The notes under the pieces: model-generated | Told to the model about the DNA's origin: nothing | Database searches by the model: none | What the model saw: only the letters and a program-made list of their open reading frames with translations | Position numbers and translations under genes: made by a program | Origin: Clostridiales bacterium | GTDB taxonomy: Bacteria > Bacillota > Clostridia > Lachnospirales > Lachnospiraceae | DNA: 64,000 bases | Assembly: GCA_019424245.1 (NCBI GenBank) | Contig: JAHYZV010000005.1 | Location: 1-64,000, forward strand | Direction of reading: 5' to 3' | Shown: positions 1 to 9,212 of the stretch, piece after piece | Position numbering within the stretch: position 1 is the first letter of the stretch | How the letters are laid out: each line of letters begins with the position of its first letter

Positions 1-359
1 GTAAATGTATGCCAGTACTGCTTCCAGTTATTAATCCAGTCCTTATCCTCTGTCTCTGATTCTGTGATTGTACCCTCACCAATATCAATAAACATTCTTA
101 AATCTTCAAGTTCTGCCTTGACCTTCTCAAGCATTGAACCATCATCTTCTTCACTGTCAATGTAGAAATTAACCTTAGCCCTGCCATCATCAGGTGGAAG
201 GTCAGGTATAAAATCTACAAACATTGACTTAGCCTCTTCCTTAGTAAGCTGTACATTATCCTCTATTTCGATACCTTCAATTCCAATATCATTAAGTGCG
301 CTGCTTATCATATCAACTGCATCTGTAGTTGTCTGGATTGAATATTTATTCCACTTCAT
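1..359 (-). CDS. prmA: Ribosomal protein L11 methyltransferase, N-terminal part (partial)
   Basis: The gene reads toward the left edge and is cut there; only about the first 119 codons are present. PrmA methylates lysines and the N-terminus of ribosomal protein L11 using SAM. What is visible is the N-terminal substrate-recognition domain: it opens MKWNKYSIQTTTDAVDMISS, then has a GIEGIEIED strand and ends with DWINNWKQYW, the family's conserved W-xx-W-K stretch. The catalytic SAM-binding domain lies outside the window, so it cannot be verified. The start ATG at 359 lies 29 bases after the aminopeptidase stop, which suggests co-transcription with scpA, scpB and the aminopeptidase. Confidence 0.85.
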   Translation of the reverse strand, partial: MKWNKYSIQTTTDAVDMISSALNDIGIEGIEIEDNVQLTKEEAKSMFVDFIPDLPPDDGRAKVNFYIDSEEDDGSMLEKVKAELEDLRMFIDIGEGTITESETEDKDWINNWKQYWHTF

Positions 360-388
360 ATTATTGTCCTTTCGTTAACACAAACATT

Positions 389-1792
389 TTACATCTGTAA
401 AAATGCTTCATATCCCTTTAATGTCTCATATAGGTCAGCCTTGCTTATTACCTCGTATGGTGCATGCATATTCTGTACAGCAATTCCACTGTCGATTACA
501 TTCATATCAAGATTAGCCAAGATATATGCGATTGTTCCGCCACCGCCTGCATCTACCTTTCCAAGCTCTGCCATCTGGAAATACACTTCTGCATCATCCA
601 TAACTTTTCTTAACTTTCCAATGAATTCAGCAGAAGCATCATTAGAACCACTCTTTCCTCTTGAACCTGTATACTTGTTAAATACCATACCTTTTCCAAA
701 GAATGCTGAATTCTTCTTTTCAAACACTGATGCATAATTAGGGTCATATGCTGCACTTACATCTGATGATAACATATAAGAATTAGCAAGTGCTCTTCTT
801 AATTTAAGCTCTGAATAATCACCGCATCTGTCCATAACCTCTGCGACCATATTTTCAAAGAATCTTGAATGCATACCTGTTGCACCGACGCTTCCAATCT
901 CCTCTTTATCTACAAGTATGCACACACCAGTTCTTGTAACTTGTGGTGTATTAAGAAGTGCAATAAGCGACGGATAAGCACATACCCTGTCATCATGACC
1001 ATATCCCATAATCATGCTTCTGTCCAGACCATAATCTCTTGCAGGTCCTGCCGGAACAGCCTCAAGCTCTGCTGATAAGAAATCCTCCTCTTCAATCCCA
1101 TATTTTTCTTTAAGAATTGCAAGGATGTTCTTCTTAACTGCTTCCTTTTCTTCCTTATTCTCATCTGTATTATCACTGTCTGATTCTGCCGGCATGCTTC
1201 CTATAAGGATATCAAGGTCCTCACCCTCAACTACCGAGTTTCCTTTCTTTTCCATCTGTTTAGCAGCCAGGTGTATAAGAAGGTCTGATACTCCGACAAC
1301 CGCATCGCAAGCGTCTTCTCCGATTACAACTTCAACACATTTGCCGTTCTTTAATGCAACAACACCATGAAGTGCAAGAGGAATTGCTACCCACTGGTAT
1401 TTCTTGATTCCTCCATAATAATGTGTATCAAGAAGTACCAGGTCTGAATCTTCATACATAGGATTCTGCTTGATATCAAGTCTTGGTGAATCAATATGTG
1501 CCCCAAGTATATTCATACCGGTGCTTATCGGTTCACTTCCAATATTAAAAAGCACTATTGCCTTCTTCATATTAACGGCATATACCTTATCGCCTGCTTT
1601 AAGTGTTTCATTGGCTGCTATTATCTCCTGTAAATCTCTGTATCCGGCTTTCTCTGCCAGCTCTACAGCCTTTTTTACACATTCTCTTTCTGTCTTGCAC
1701 TCAGATATAAAAGTCTTATATTCATCTGCAAATGTGAATACATTGTTCTTATCTTCGTCTGAATATTTCTTCCATGCATTCTTTCTTTCCAT
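389..1792 (-). CDS. M18 family aminopeptidase (aspartyl aminopeptidase type)
   Basis: A 467-residue cytosolic zinc aminopeptidase of family M18, which removes N-terminal residues, often acidic ones, from peptides. Metal-binding motifs typical of M18 are visible: GAHIDSPR at about residues 97-104 (His and Asp ligands), DKEEIGSVGATG in the middle (the catalytic Glu region), SSDVSAAYDP, and a C-terminal histidine in NMHAPYE. An acidic, lysine-rich insertion near residues 205-220 looks like a surface loop. Length fits the family. It lies 16 bases after scpB and before prmA, so it is probably the third gene of an scpA-scpB-pepM18-prmA operon. The exact substrate preference cannot be read from the sequence. 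Confidence 0.93.
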   Translation of the reverse strand: MERKNAWKKYSDEDKNNVFTFADEYKTFISECKTERECVKKAVELAEKAGYRDLQEIIAANETLKAGDKVYAVNMKKAIVLFNIGSEPISTGMNILGAHIDSPRLDIKQNPMYEDSDLVLLDTHYYGGIKKYQWVAIPLALHGVVALKNGKCVEVVIGEDACDAVVGVSDLLIHLAAKQMEKKGNSVVEGEDLDILIGSMPAESDSDNTDENKEEKEAVKKNILAILKEKYGIEEEDFLSAELEAVPAGPARDYGLDRSMIMGYGHDDRVCAYPSLIALLNTPQVTRTGVCILVDKEEIGSVGATGMHSRFFENMVAEVMDRCGDYSELKLRRALANSYMLSSDVSAAYDPNYASVFEKKNSAFFGKGMVFNKYTGSRGKSGSNDASAEFIGKLRKVMDDAEVYFQMAELGKVDAGGGGTIAYILANLDMNVIDSGIAVQNMHAPYEVISKADLYETLKGYEAFLQM

Positions 1793-1808
1793 AATGTCAA
1801 CTTCCTTT

Positions 1809-2426
1809 CTATATTCCCAATGTTATCTGACCATCAGAATCTTCCTGATTATCTGCATCAAAGCTTTCGCTTGCAAGCTCTAACTCTGCCTCTTCCTTAT
1901 ATTGTTCAACCATGTCTTCACTTATTGTTGGAAGCTCATCTATCGACTGTACTCCAAATGACCTTAAGAAATCCTCTGTTGTTCCAAAAAGCATTGGTCT
2001 TCCCGGTGCATCAAGTCTTCCAACTTCCTTTACAAGGCCAAGTTCAACAAGCTTGCTTACTGCCCTGTCTGAATTAACACCTCTGATATTCTCTATCTCA
2101 ATCTTAGTTACAGGCTGCTTATATGCTATTATCGACAATGTCTCTAATGCCGCATCTGTCAGTGTATATCTTCTTGGCTGGCTGCACACTCTTATAAGTG
2201 CATCATAATATTCCTGCTTGGTACACAGCTGGAAGCTGTTCTCAAGTTCAATAATTCTTATTCCCCTGTTCTCTGATTCATATTTATCCATAAGATTGTG
2301 TACTATCTTAACAGTTGTATCCACATCCTGTTCTATGGCATCTGCAAGCTTACCTGCTTCCACAGAATCACCCATAGTAAAAAGCACAGCCTCAATTATG
2401 CCTTCCATCTGTTCTAAACTCATCAT
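1809..2426 (-). CDS. scpB: Segregation and condensation protein B
   Basis: A 205-residue kleisin-associated winged-helix protein. With ScpA and SMC it forms the bacterial condensin that compacts and segregates the chromosome. It opens MMSLEQMEGIIEAVLFTMGD, the usual ScpB start, and contains ALETLSIIAYKQPVTKIEIE and GRPMLFGTTEDFLRSFGV, which are family hallmarks of the second winged helix. The acidic C-terminal tail is typical. The start is one base after the scpA stop, so translation is probably coupled. No smc gene is nearby in the window. Confidence 0.96.
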   Translation of the reverse strand: MMSLEQMEGIIEAVLFTMGDSVEAGKLADAIEQDVDTTVKIVHNLMDKYESENRGIRIIELENSFQLCTKQEYYDALIRVCSQPRRYTLTDAALETLSIIAYKQPVTKIEIENIRGVNSDRAVSKLVELGLVKEVGRLDAPGRPMLFGTTEDFLRSFGVQSIDELPTISEDMVEQYKEEAELELASESFDADNQEDSDGQITLGI

Positions 2427-2427
2427 T

Positions 2428-3204
2428 CTACTCCTCTGTTATATCTTCAATAAGCTCAGGATCCCTGACCACCCTTATGAATATATCATCCTCCGGGCAT
2501 TCCTGCTTAACCTCAACGAATCCGGTCTTAATAAGCTCTAACACAACTAAAAACGTTACTATAACAGCAACCTTTGATGGATTATTCCACAAAAGCTCCC
2601 TGAAACTAAACTCTTCATGCTCCATCATAAACGCTTTAATATCCACAAGCTTTTCACTCATGGTAACTTCTTCTTTCTCAATCTTTCCAAACTTGCTTCG
2701 TACAGGATCTATCTTATCTTCCTTACGTTTACAAACATCAGCAAATATTCTGTTAAGACGCATAAGTGTTGTATCGCCAATAACTTCTGTAAGATCAACC
2801 GGCGGTGTATATGCAGCAACCGCCTCTGGAATATTCTGCTTCTTATAATAGGTTCTCTCTGCATCTGTATGCTTGTCCTTTAATTCCTGTGCCATAGCCT
2901 TATACAGCTTGTACTCTAACAGCTTTTCAACAAGCTCTGCTCTTGGATCTTCCTCATTGCCTTCCTCATCCACTTCCTTAGGAAGTAACATTCTCGACTT
3001 AATATCAAGAAGAGTTGCCGCCATTACAAGGAACTCACTTACTACATTTAGATCTTCCTTCTTTAGCTGCTCAACATATTCCATATACTGTTCCGTAATC
3101 ATTGCAATCGGAATATCATATATATTAACTTTATTCTTATCTATCAAATGTAAAAGAAGATCTAAAGGTCCTTCAAACACCTGAAGCTTAACACTTATTC
3201 CCAT
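2428..3204 (-). CDS. scpA: Segregation and condensation protein A (kleisin)
   Basis: The kleisin subunit of the SMC-ScpAB condensin. The N-terminal KLQVFEGPLDLLLHLIDKNK stretch is diagnostic, and the C-terminal winged helix (residues about 180-255) that contacts the SMC head is present. The reading frame is open to 3246, but I place the start at the ATG at 3204. The encoded MGISVKLQVFEG matches the usual N-terminus, and a GAGG-containing ribosome site lies just upstream; the longer version would add 14 unusual residues. First gene of the scpA-scpB-aminopeptidase-prmA run. Confidence 0.95.
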   Translation of the reverse strand: MGISVKLQVFEGPLDLLLHLIDKNKVNIYDIPIAMITEQYMEYVEQLKKEDLNVVSEFLVMAATLLDIKSRMLLPKEVDEEGNEEDPRAELVEKLLEYKLYKAMAQELKDKHTDAERTYYKKQNIPEAVAAYTPPVDLTEVIGDTTLMRLNRIFADVCKRKEDKIDPVRSKFGKIEKEEVTMSEKLVDIKAFMMEHEEFSFRELLWNNPSKVAVIVTFLVVLELIKTGFVEVKQECPEDDIFIRVVRDPELIEDITEE

Positions 3205-3345
3205 ATCTGCCTCACTATATTTACTGTGCATAATTACACGTATCACATTTTACATAAAATAACTGCTGTTTGCAAGTAATTGCTAAATTCTATAAAATAA
3301 CATATAATATCTTGAAAACATTCAGTTAAGGATTAAGGAATAAGA

Positions 3346-4200
3346 ATGCTCAATTTAATATTATTAATCAAAAGAATTATCACAAAAATATCTGAAGACC
3401 GCATCGGTGACTACGCATCCTCAGCATGTTACTATCTCATGCTGAGTTTTTTCCCGTTTTTTATTGGTCTTTTAAGCCTTATAAAATTCCTGCCAGTTTC
3501 CAAGGCAGACCTTTTAAAAATCATATACGGTGTTCTTCCAACTCAACTGCAGCCTATTGTCCGGGCAATGCTCACTGATATATATGACAATTCAACAACG
3601 GCATTAACACTCATTACTGCAATTGCTATCATATGGGCTGCCGGTAAAGGATTTATGGCTATAGTCCGTGGATTAAAACAGATATACAGAAAAGGTAACC
3701 AGAAGAACTGGCTTTTCCAGAGAATAAGAGCAAGTATCTATGCCCTTATATTTATGATTCTTATTATTGCCAGCCTTATACTTATGGTATTTGGTAACAA
3801 TATTATGAACTTCACTATGAAATATATACCACAGCTTACTAATGTAGTCGTGATATTCAGAGGAATATTTAACAGTAAACATTTTCTCTTTCCAAGTATA
3901 TTCACACTCTTCTTTACTATAGCATTCTCACTTGTATCAAGAAGAGGAAAAAAGTTCTATAAAGAGATTCCTGGAGCTTTCTTTTCTGCTTTGGGATGGT
4001 ATCTTTTTACAGCTCTATATTCTCTTTATGTTGGCCACTCACCGAACTTTTCATACATGTATGGTAGTCTTGCTACTATTATCATAGCACTTATATGGAT
4101 GTATGCCTGTATGATTATAATATTCATAGGTGCAGAGATTAACTACTTTATCAATGATGAAAAAATATTCAAACATTATCTTGGGAAGAAATCAGAGTAA
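3346..4200 (+). CDS. YihY/BrkB family inner-membrane protein
   Basis: A 284-residue integral membrane protein of the YihY/virulence factor BrkB family (formerly misnamed RNase BN). About six hydrophobic segments are visible, with the family's YASSACYYLMLSFFPFFIGL near residues 24-43, an LPTQLQP loop, and a late YGSLATIIIALIWMYACMII segment. The molecular function of the family is not settled. It is the only plus-strand gene in this part and converges with the SpoIID-like gene; the two coding ends overlap by 32 bases, so no separate terminator lies between them. Confidence 0.88.
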   Translation: MLNLILLIKRIITKISEDRIGDYASSACYYLMLSFFPFFIGLLSLIKFLPVSKADLLKIIYGVLPTQLQPIVRAMLTDIYDNSTTALTLITAIAIIWAAGKGFMAIVRGLKQIYRKGNQKNWLFQRIRASIYALIFMILIIASLILMVFGNNIMNFTMKYIPQLTNVVVIFRGIFNSKHFLFPSIFTLFFTIAFSLVSRRGKKFYKEIPGAFFSALGWYLFTALYSLYVGHSPNFSYMYGSLATIIIALIWMYACMIIIFIGAEINYFINDEKIFKHYLGKKSE

Positions 4201-5899
4201 GCGTAGTACCTCTGTAGAAGAATTCCAGAATCTGCGCGTAAGTCATGGATTCTGCCATTTTATTGGCAGCATTCTGACTCATGCCGATTCCATGTCCATA
4301 GCCACCTCCTGTTATCTTAAAGCCTGTAAGCTTCTTTCCCTCCGTCACCTTCTCAAACACACAGAATGTACTTGGCAGATTAGCATATCTTGTCGTTCCT
4401 GACTTAGTGTTCATATCCACATTTGCATTGCCAAATGCTGCCCTAATCGCTGATTCACTGTCTATCACTGTCTCGCCTTTATCACCTGCAACCTTAACTT
4501 TTACTGCCGCTCCTCCATTAACACGCTCAAGTACTTCAATATCCGTTATGTTTCCTACATTCTTCCCTGTAGAACGTGCAAATCCTTCACTTATCTCTTT
4601 AACAGATTCCTCCATGCTCCATCTGTACAAGGTGCAGTCGTAATCATAATCAGCCTCATTTTCACCTTTTATAAATGTATTGAACTCCGATTCTACTGTC
4701 AGTGTAAGTCCTCTGTCCACTCCACCCACACACTCCGCAACAAAATACGGATAGTTTTCTGTTGTATTGCCCCAAAGTGTAACGTCTGTTGTGCTTCCAC
4801 ATGAGGTTGAATAGTAATATGTCTTAACAACTTCTCCGTTATATGATAGCACCTGTCCCGCTGTCTCATCTACTGCAGTATCTGTTGATTCTGCCCGCTG
4901 TGAGTTATTATATACCTGAAACTGTATTGAGTCATCAATATGTGCTCCATAAGCACTATAGTAGTTATTAGAAAGTTCCGTATAAGCATAGCTTCTTGCA
5001 CATACAGCCTGACATTTCAGTGCTTCAAGATTAAACCCTGACGGCATCTCGCTAGGAACAACTTTTTTAAGATAATCTTCTATCCCCACTTCATTTACAA
5101 CAACAATTCCCTCATCATACAGTGAAACTTCAATAGTTCCGCCATATGAAGGTGTTCCTATGCCTCTGTTTACTGACTGGAACTGTATCTCACCTGATTT
5201 AGGAATTAGTTTTATTCTGCCCTCATTAAAGTCTTCTGTATCCGGATTAAACACAACCGTCTCCCCGGGTGCCGTCTCATAAGATTCTTCACCAGTCTCA
5301 ACTATCATTCCTGAATCAGCACAAAAAACTGCTTCATTAAAAAATATATCTCTGAATCCGCTTGTCTTGATAATTACTCTTATATTGTCAGCCTGCAAAG
5401 GTTTATTCTTAATAGCACCACAGACTTCTCCATCCGCCACAATAAAATCCTGTAATGCATAACCGACAATTATACTGCTGTAATTACTTATCAATGAGTT
5501 TTCTTTTTCATACATAATAAAGTCCTCATCCAGCTTAACAGAACCATAACCTTCAATTTCAACGCTGTCTTGTGAAACTGACAGCACCTTTCCACTTACA
5601 ACATCCGTCTTGGTATTAACTCCAACAATCTTTCCATTCTCAACGGTAATATCACATAAACACCCGGTTACATCTTCTGCTATCTTTCCACTATTGAATT
5701 TCTTTATATTACCATACATATTAGCAGTTATCGTGTTGTCTTCTATATTAGTTACATATACATTTTTATAAATATTGATTTCTGACGATGTGTCCTGATA
5801 TCTTGATTTAATCATATGTGACATATATATACATGCTGATGACATAAAAATCACCAGTGCAGAATAGACTAAGAATATTATTTTTGTTCTCTGTTTCAT
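4169..5899 (-). CDS. SpoIID/LytB-domain protein
   Basis: A 576-residue protein with one N-terminal membrane anchor (residues about 7-27) and an extracytoplasmic region ending in a SpoIID/LytB domain (about 255-570). SpoIID is a lytic transglycosylase that cleaves denuded glycan strands during engulfment; LytB relatives modify vegetative cell-wall amidases. Seen: GTIEVSLYDEGIVVVNEVGI, then YLKKVVPSEMPSGFNLEALK, a YYYSTSCGSTTDVTLWG segment and the final GGGYGHGIGMSQNAANKMAE. The roughly 230-residue N-terminal beta-rich extension makes it much longer than classical SpoIID (about 340 residues), so a role outside sporulation is possible. Confidence 0.85.
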   Translation of the reverse strand: MKQRTKIIFLVYSALVIFMSSACIYMSHMIKSRYQDTSSEINIYKNVYVTNIEDNTITANMYGNIKKFNSGKIAEDVTGCLCDITVENGKIVGVNTKTDVVSGKVLSVSQDSVEIEGYGSVKLDEDFIMYEKENSLISNYSSIIVGYALQDFIVADGEVCGAIKNKPLQADNIRVIIKTSGFRDIFFNEAVFCADSGMIVETGEESYETAPGETVVFNPDTEDFNEGRIKLIPKSGEIQFQSVNRGIGTPSYGGTIEVSLYDEGIVVVNEVGIEDYLKKVVPSEMPSGFNLEALKCQAVCARSYAYTELSNNYYSAYGAHIDDSIQFQVYNNSQRAESTDTAVDETAGQVLSYNGEVVKTYYYSTSCGSTTDVTLWGNTTENYPYFVAECVGGVDRGLTLTVESEFNTFIKGENEADYDYDCTLYRWSMEESVKEISEGFARSTGKNVGNITDIEVLERVNGGAAVKVKVAGDKGETVIDSESAIRAAFGNANVDMNTKSGTTRYANLPSTFCVFEKVTEGKKLTGFKITGGGYGHGIGMSQNAANKMAESMTYAQILEFFYRGTTLTLISSQDNV

Positions 5900-6000
5900 A
5901 TACTATTCTCCATACTAAATTAAGTGTCCCTGTTCAGACAAGCTCTTGATAGTATATGTTGAAAATGTGCGTTTTAGAACTAGGTATGCTCATCACTTTT

Positions 6001-6039
6001 CGCGCAAAAAGCAGGCTGTCACTTATGTGACAGCCTGTT
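6001..6039 (-). terminator. Intrinsic terminator of the 6S RNA gene
   Basis: On the minus strand CAGGCTGTCAC and GTGACAGCCTG form a perfect 11-bp stem around an ATAA loop, followed by TTTTT. It lies directly after the 3' end of the 6S RNA closing stem. Confidence 0.9.
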
Positions 6040-6248
6040 AATAATATCCCAAAACGCCGCTCCCCACGCTTTCGACTCCTAGCGAAGCTAGGTGGGCAAC
6101 CGCATCCAGACCGCTGCCTTCCACTGACTAAGGAGGCTTGACATTGGAATGGAGATATAGGAATCCCGTCGATGAAATGTAGGATCAAAATAATGTGGTT
6201 TTGCGAACGTCCCAGGAAATATTCAATTGATACGTAATCTGTACCGAT
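6040..6248 (-). ncRNA. ssrS: 6S RNA
   Basis: A structured RNA of about 205 nt that binds the housekeeping RNA polymerase holoenzyme by mimicking an open promoter. On the minus strand the 5' side reads CCTGGGACGTTCGC, and the 3' side carries GGCGTTTTGGG. These pair over 11 positions, several G-U, to make the closing stem. The internal GATCCTACATTTC and GGGATTCCTATAT stretches match my memory of Firmicutes 6S RNAs, as does the conserved GTTCGC. A strong promoter upstream and a terminator downstream frame it exactly. A 109-codon open frame over the same strand is not a credible protein. The ends are estimated from promoter and terminator. Confidence 0.87.
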
Positions 6249-6254
6249 GTATTG

Positions 6255-6283
6255 ATTATACATCTTCTTTACTGATTACACAA
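6255..6283 (-). promoter_or_regulatory. Sigma-A type promoter of 6S RNA
   Basis: TTGTGT (6278-6283) and a consensus TATAAT (6255-6260) are separated by 17 bases on the minus strand. They place the start of transcription near 6248. Confidence 0.8.
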
Positions 6284-6293
6284 TATTATATGT

Positions 6294-6345
6294 CAAAAAA
6301 ATTCAAATATACCTGCGAAAGAATACAATTCAGACGCAGGTATAT
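6294..6345 (-). terminator. Terminator after pckA
   Basis: ATATACCTGCG and CGCAGGTATAT form an 11-bp stem on the minus strand, with a T-rich run (TTTGAATTTTTTT) after it. It sits between the pckA stop and the 6S promoter, so the 6S RNA is a separate unit. Confidence 0.8.
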
Positions 6346-6377
6346 AATCAAAGTTCAAACTCAGTAATGATTGAAAA

Positions 6378-7982
6378 TTAAAGCTGTGGACCAGCAGCAA
6401 CTAAAGCCTTACCAGCTTCGTTACCTGTGTACTTAACAAAGTTCTTATTGAATCTTGCAGCAAGATCCTTAGCCTTAGTCTCCCACTCAGAAGCATCAGC
6501 ATATGTATCTCTTGGATCAAGGATTGCTGGATCTACTCCTGGAAGCTCTGTAGGAACTTCAAAGTTGAACATAGGAATCTTCTTTGTTGGAGCTGTATTA
6601 ATAGCACCTGAAAGGATAGCATCAATGATACCACGAGTATCCTTAATAGAGATTCTCTTACCTGTTCCATTCCATCCTGTGTTAACTAAGTAAGCCTTAG
6701 CTCCACTCTTTTCCATCTTCTTAACAAGCTCTGCTGCATACTTTGTAGGATGAAGCTCAAGGAATGCCTGTCCGAAGCAAGCTGAGAATGTAGGTGTAGG
6801 CTCTGTGATTCCTCTCTCTGTACCAGCAAGCTTAGCTGTAAATCCTGAAAGGAAGTAGTACTGTGTCTGCTCTGGTGTAAGAATAGATACTGGAGGAAGT
6901 ACTCCGAAAGCATCTGCTGAAAGGAAGATTACATTCTTAGCTGCTGGAGCTGAAGAAATTGGTCTTACTATATTCTCAATATGATTGATTGGGTAAGATA
7001 CACGAGTATTCTCTGTTACGCTCTTATCTGCGAAATCAATCTTTCCATTCTCATCAAGTGTAACGTTCTCAAGAAGAGCGTTTCTCTTAATTGCATTGTA
7101 GATATCTGGCTCTGATTCCTTATCAAGGTTGATAACCTTAGCGTAGCATCCACCTTCGAAGTTGAATACGCCATTGTCATCCCAACCATGCTCATCATCA
7201 CCGATAAGGAGTCTCTTAGGATCTGTTGAAAGTGTTGTCTTACCTGTTCCTGAAAGACCAAAGAAGATTGCTGTATTCTCTCCATTCTTATCTGTGTTAG
7301 CTGAGCAGTGCATTGAAGCAATACCCTTTAATGGAAGGTAGTAGTTCATCATAGAGAACATACCCTTCTTCATCTCACCACCATACCATGTATTAATGAT
7401 TACCTGCTCATGGCTTGTAATGTTAAATGCAACACATGTCTCTGAGTTAAGACCTAATTCTGCATAGTTCTCAACCTTAGCCTTAGAAGCATTATATACA
7501 ACGAAATCTGGCTCGAAGTTCTCAAGTTCTTCTGCTGTTGGCTTAATAAACATATTAGTTACAAAATGTGCCTGCCAAGCAACTTCAACGATGAAACGAA
7601 CTGCCATTCTTGTGTCCTTGTTAGCTCCACAAAATGCATCAACTACGAAAAGTCTCTTATTAGAAAGCTCTGCCTTAGCGATGTCCTTAACCTTAGCCCA
7701 TACATCTTCTGACATTGGGTGGTTATCGTTCTTATACTCATCTGATGTCCACCATACAGTGTCCTTAGAGTTCTCATCAACAACGATGTACTTATCTTTA
7801 GGTGAACGACCTGTATAGATACCTGTCATAACATTAACAGCTCCAAGTTCGCTTTCCTTACCAACTTCATAACCTTCGTTAGTAGACTTAGTCTCTTCCT
7901 CGAATAATAATTCATAAGAAGGATTGTAGACGATCTCTGTAGCACCTGTGATGCCATACTTGCTTAAATCGATTTTTGCCAT
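6378..7982 (-). CDS. pckA: Phosphoenolpyruvate carboxykinase (ATP)
   Basis: A 534-residue cytosolic ATP-type PEP carboxykinase interconverting oxaloacetate plus ATP with PEP, CO2 and ADP. In fermenting gut anaerobes it often runs toward oxaloacetate to fix CO2 and save ATP. Seen: substrate-binding [11 protein letters not shown] near residue 56, the P-loop [11 protein letters not shown] near 244, the metal-binding GDDEHGW, and [18 protein letters not shown] near 440. Length matches the family. It is transcribed alone, from a recognisable promoter, and ends at a terminator. Confidence 0.98.
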   Translation of the reverse strand: MAKIDLSKYGITGATEIVYNPSYELLFEEETKSTNEGYEVGKESELGAVNVMTGIYTGRSPKDKYIVVDENSKDTVWWTSDEYKNDNHPMSEDVWAKVKDIAKAELSNKRLFVVDAFCGANKDTRMAVRFIVEVAWQAHFVTNMFIKPTAEELENFEPDFVVYNASKAKVENYAELGLNSETCVAFNITSHEQVIINTWYGGEMKKGMFSMMNYYLPLKGIASMHCSANTDKNGENTAIFFGLSGTGKTTLSTDPKRLLIGDDEHGWDDNGVFNFEGGCYAKVINLDKESEPDIYNAIKRNALLENVTLDENGKIDFADKSVTENTRVSYPINHIENIVRPISSAPAAKNVIFLSADAFGVLPPVSILTPEQTQYYFLSGFTAKLAGTERGITEPTPTFSACFGQAFLELHPTKYAAELVKKMEKSGAKAYLVNTGWNGTGKRISIKDTRGIIDAILSGAINTAPTKKIPMFNFEVPTELPGVDPAILDPRDTYADASEWETKAKDLAARFNKNFVKYTGNEAGKALVAAGPQL

Positions 7983-8038
7983 CTTACATAAACCTCTTTT
8001 CTTATAATTTCTTGTAAATTATTACAAAATTCTTTTTA

Positions 8039-8067
8039 ATTCTATACCATGCCCTAATTAAAATCAA
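8039..8067 (-). promoter_or_regulatory. Promoter of pckA
   Basis: TTGATT (8062-8067) and TAGAAT (8039-8044) with 17-base spacing on the minus strand. About 55 bases of leader follow before the pckA ATG, which has an AGAGG ribosome site. Confidence 0.6.
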
Positions 8068-8122
8068 TAAAAAATTGTTAAATTTTTCTCGAAATCGTGT
8101 ATATATTAATTTTATTAATCAG

Positions 8123-9061
8123 TTATTCTTTAGGAACCGTCTTTTCGTACTTGATATCTTCAATTGTTTCACTTGAAAGCCTGATAGCCTCAAGTACCAC
8201 ATTTTCTGCGACTCCCATGTTCTTGGCTACTTCTTTCACCGTAGGTTTTCTTCCTAATTCTTCTTTAAGTCTTGTTCCCCAGTCATTTACAAGATTGACT
8301 TTATTGAGAATTTTTCCCGAAACCATATTAACATCCGTCTGTTCATCTATAAGCATATTAAGACTGCCTTCAATAAGCTCCTTAACTGCTTCGTCAATTC
8401 CTTTAAGCACATTAAGAAGGTCTTCCTGTCCACCTTCTTTAATCTTATCCTTCCACTCATAATTATTAAGCCATTCCTGCTGTCCTATATATGCTGTCAT
8501 AGCCAGATTGGCCTCCTGTACAAGGTCACATGCAAGAACTCCCTTTCCTCTGAATGGTTCTATCCATGACGCAATCTTTTCAAGATAACTTTCTGTAAGC
8601 AGTTTTAGTGATTCTTTATCATTATCCTCAACTATGTTCATAAGAAGATATGATCTTGTAACATCTGTCATAGGCTGTATTCCTGATATATCCTGAAGAT
8701 ATATTTTCAGATACTTCTCATCCTCTTCATAATCAAGATGACTTACAATATCATCCGCAACCTTCTTATCTTCCTGTTCTTCCTTAGAAATATGTTGTCC
8801 TGACTCATCAATATTATCATCTGAGGCACTTTCCATCAGCTTTAGGAATTCATTATCTACGCTGTCTTCACCCTGTATCTTAATTCCATTAGCCATCAGA
8901 TATCCTGAAATCATCTGGAATTTGGCATCATCTAATGCCATATCTTTAAAAAAACTGTGTACATCCTCTCTTGTAACAATATTGCCATTAACCTTGGCAT
9001 ATTCTTTAATGCTTCCGACAGCCTCCATAAATGCTGCCTGGGAATCTTTATTTTCAGCCAT
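8123..9061 (-). CDS. Sigma-70-like protein lacking -10/-35 recognition regions
   Basis: A 312-residue cytosolic protein that resembles a housekeeping sigma factor but lacks key parts. Residues 8-60 resemble sigma region 1.1. YLKIYLQDIS (117-126) resembles region 1.2, DLVQEANLAM (179-188) matches the region 2.1 helix, and LKEELGRKPTVKEVAKNMGV (265-284) matches region 3. The aromatic -10 element (FSTYA.WWIRQ type) expected after residue 190 is missing, and the chain ends at 312 without a region 4 helix-turn-helix. It may bind RNA polymerase core without binding promoters, as a decoy or regulator; that is inference. It is divergent from the isomerase at 9213. Confidence 0.6.
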   Translation of the reverse strand: MAENKDSQAAFMEAVGSIKEYAKVNGNIVTREDVHSFFKDMALDDAKFQMISGYLMANGIKIQGEDSVDNEFLKLMESASDDNIDESGQHISKEEQEDKKVADDIVSHLDYEEDEKYLKIYLQDISGIQPMTDVTRSYLLMNIVEDNDKESLKLLTESYLEKIASWIEPFRGKGVLACDLVQEANLAMTAYIGQQEWLNNYEWKDKIKEGGQEDLLNVLKGIDEAVKELIEGSLNMLIDEQTDVNMVSGKILNKVNLVNDWGTRLKEELGRKPTVKEVAKNMGVAENVVLEAIRLSSETIEDIKYEKTVPKE

Positions 9062-9149
9062 ATTATCTAACCTCTTTCAACTTAATTCGTTCTGTATAAT
9101 ATAACACATAAGTACGCATTTGGTAAATGTATTATTTCAGTATACACAT

Positions 9150-9178
9150 TTGACAAAAGCAGACCCACAGCTTATAGT
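9150..9178 (+). promoter_or_regulatory. Promoter of the RpiB-family gene
   Basis: Consensus TTGACA (9150-9155) and TATAGT (9173-9178) with 17-base spacing, 34 bases before the ATG at 9213. Confidence 0.75.
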
Positions 9179-9212
9179 TTATATAGAATATAAGAAAAGA
9201 GGAGATTTCATA

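Noticed and set aside
5934..6263. 109-codon open frame on the minus strand
   Set aside because: It coincides with the 6S RNA and its terminator and promoter, has an implausible composition (Arg/Gly/Cys-rich middle) and no ribosome site.
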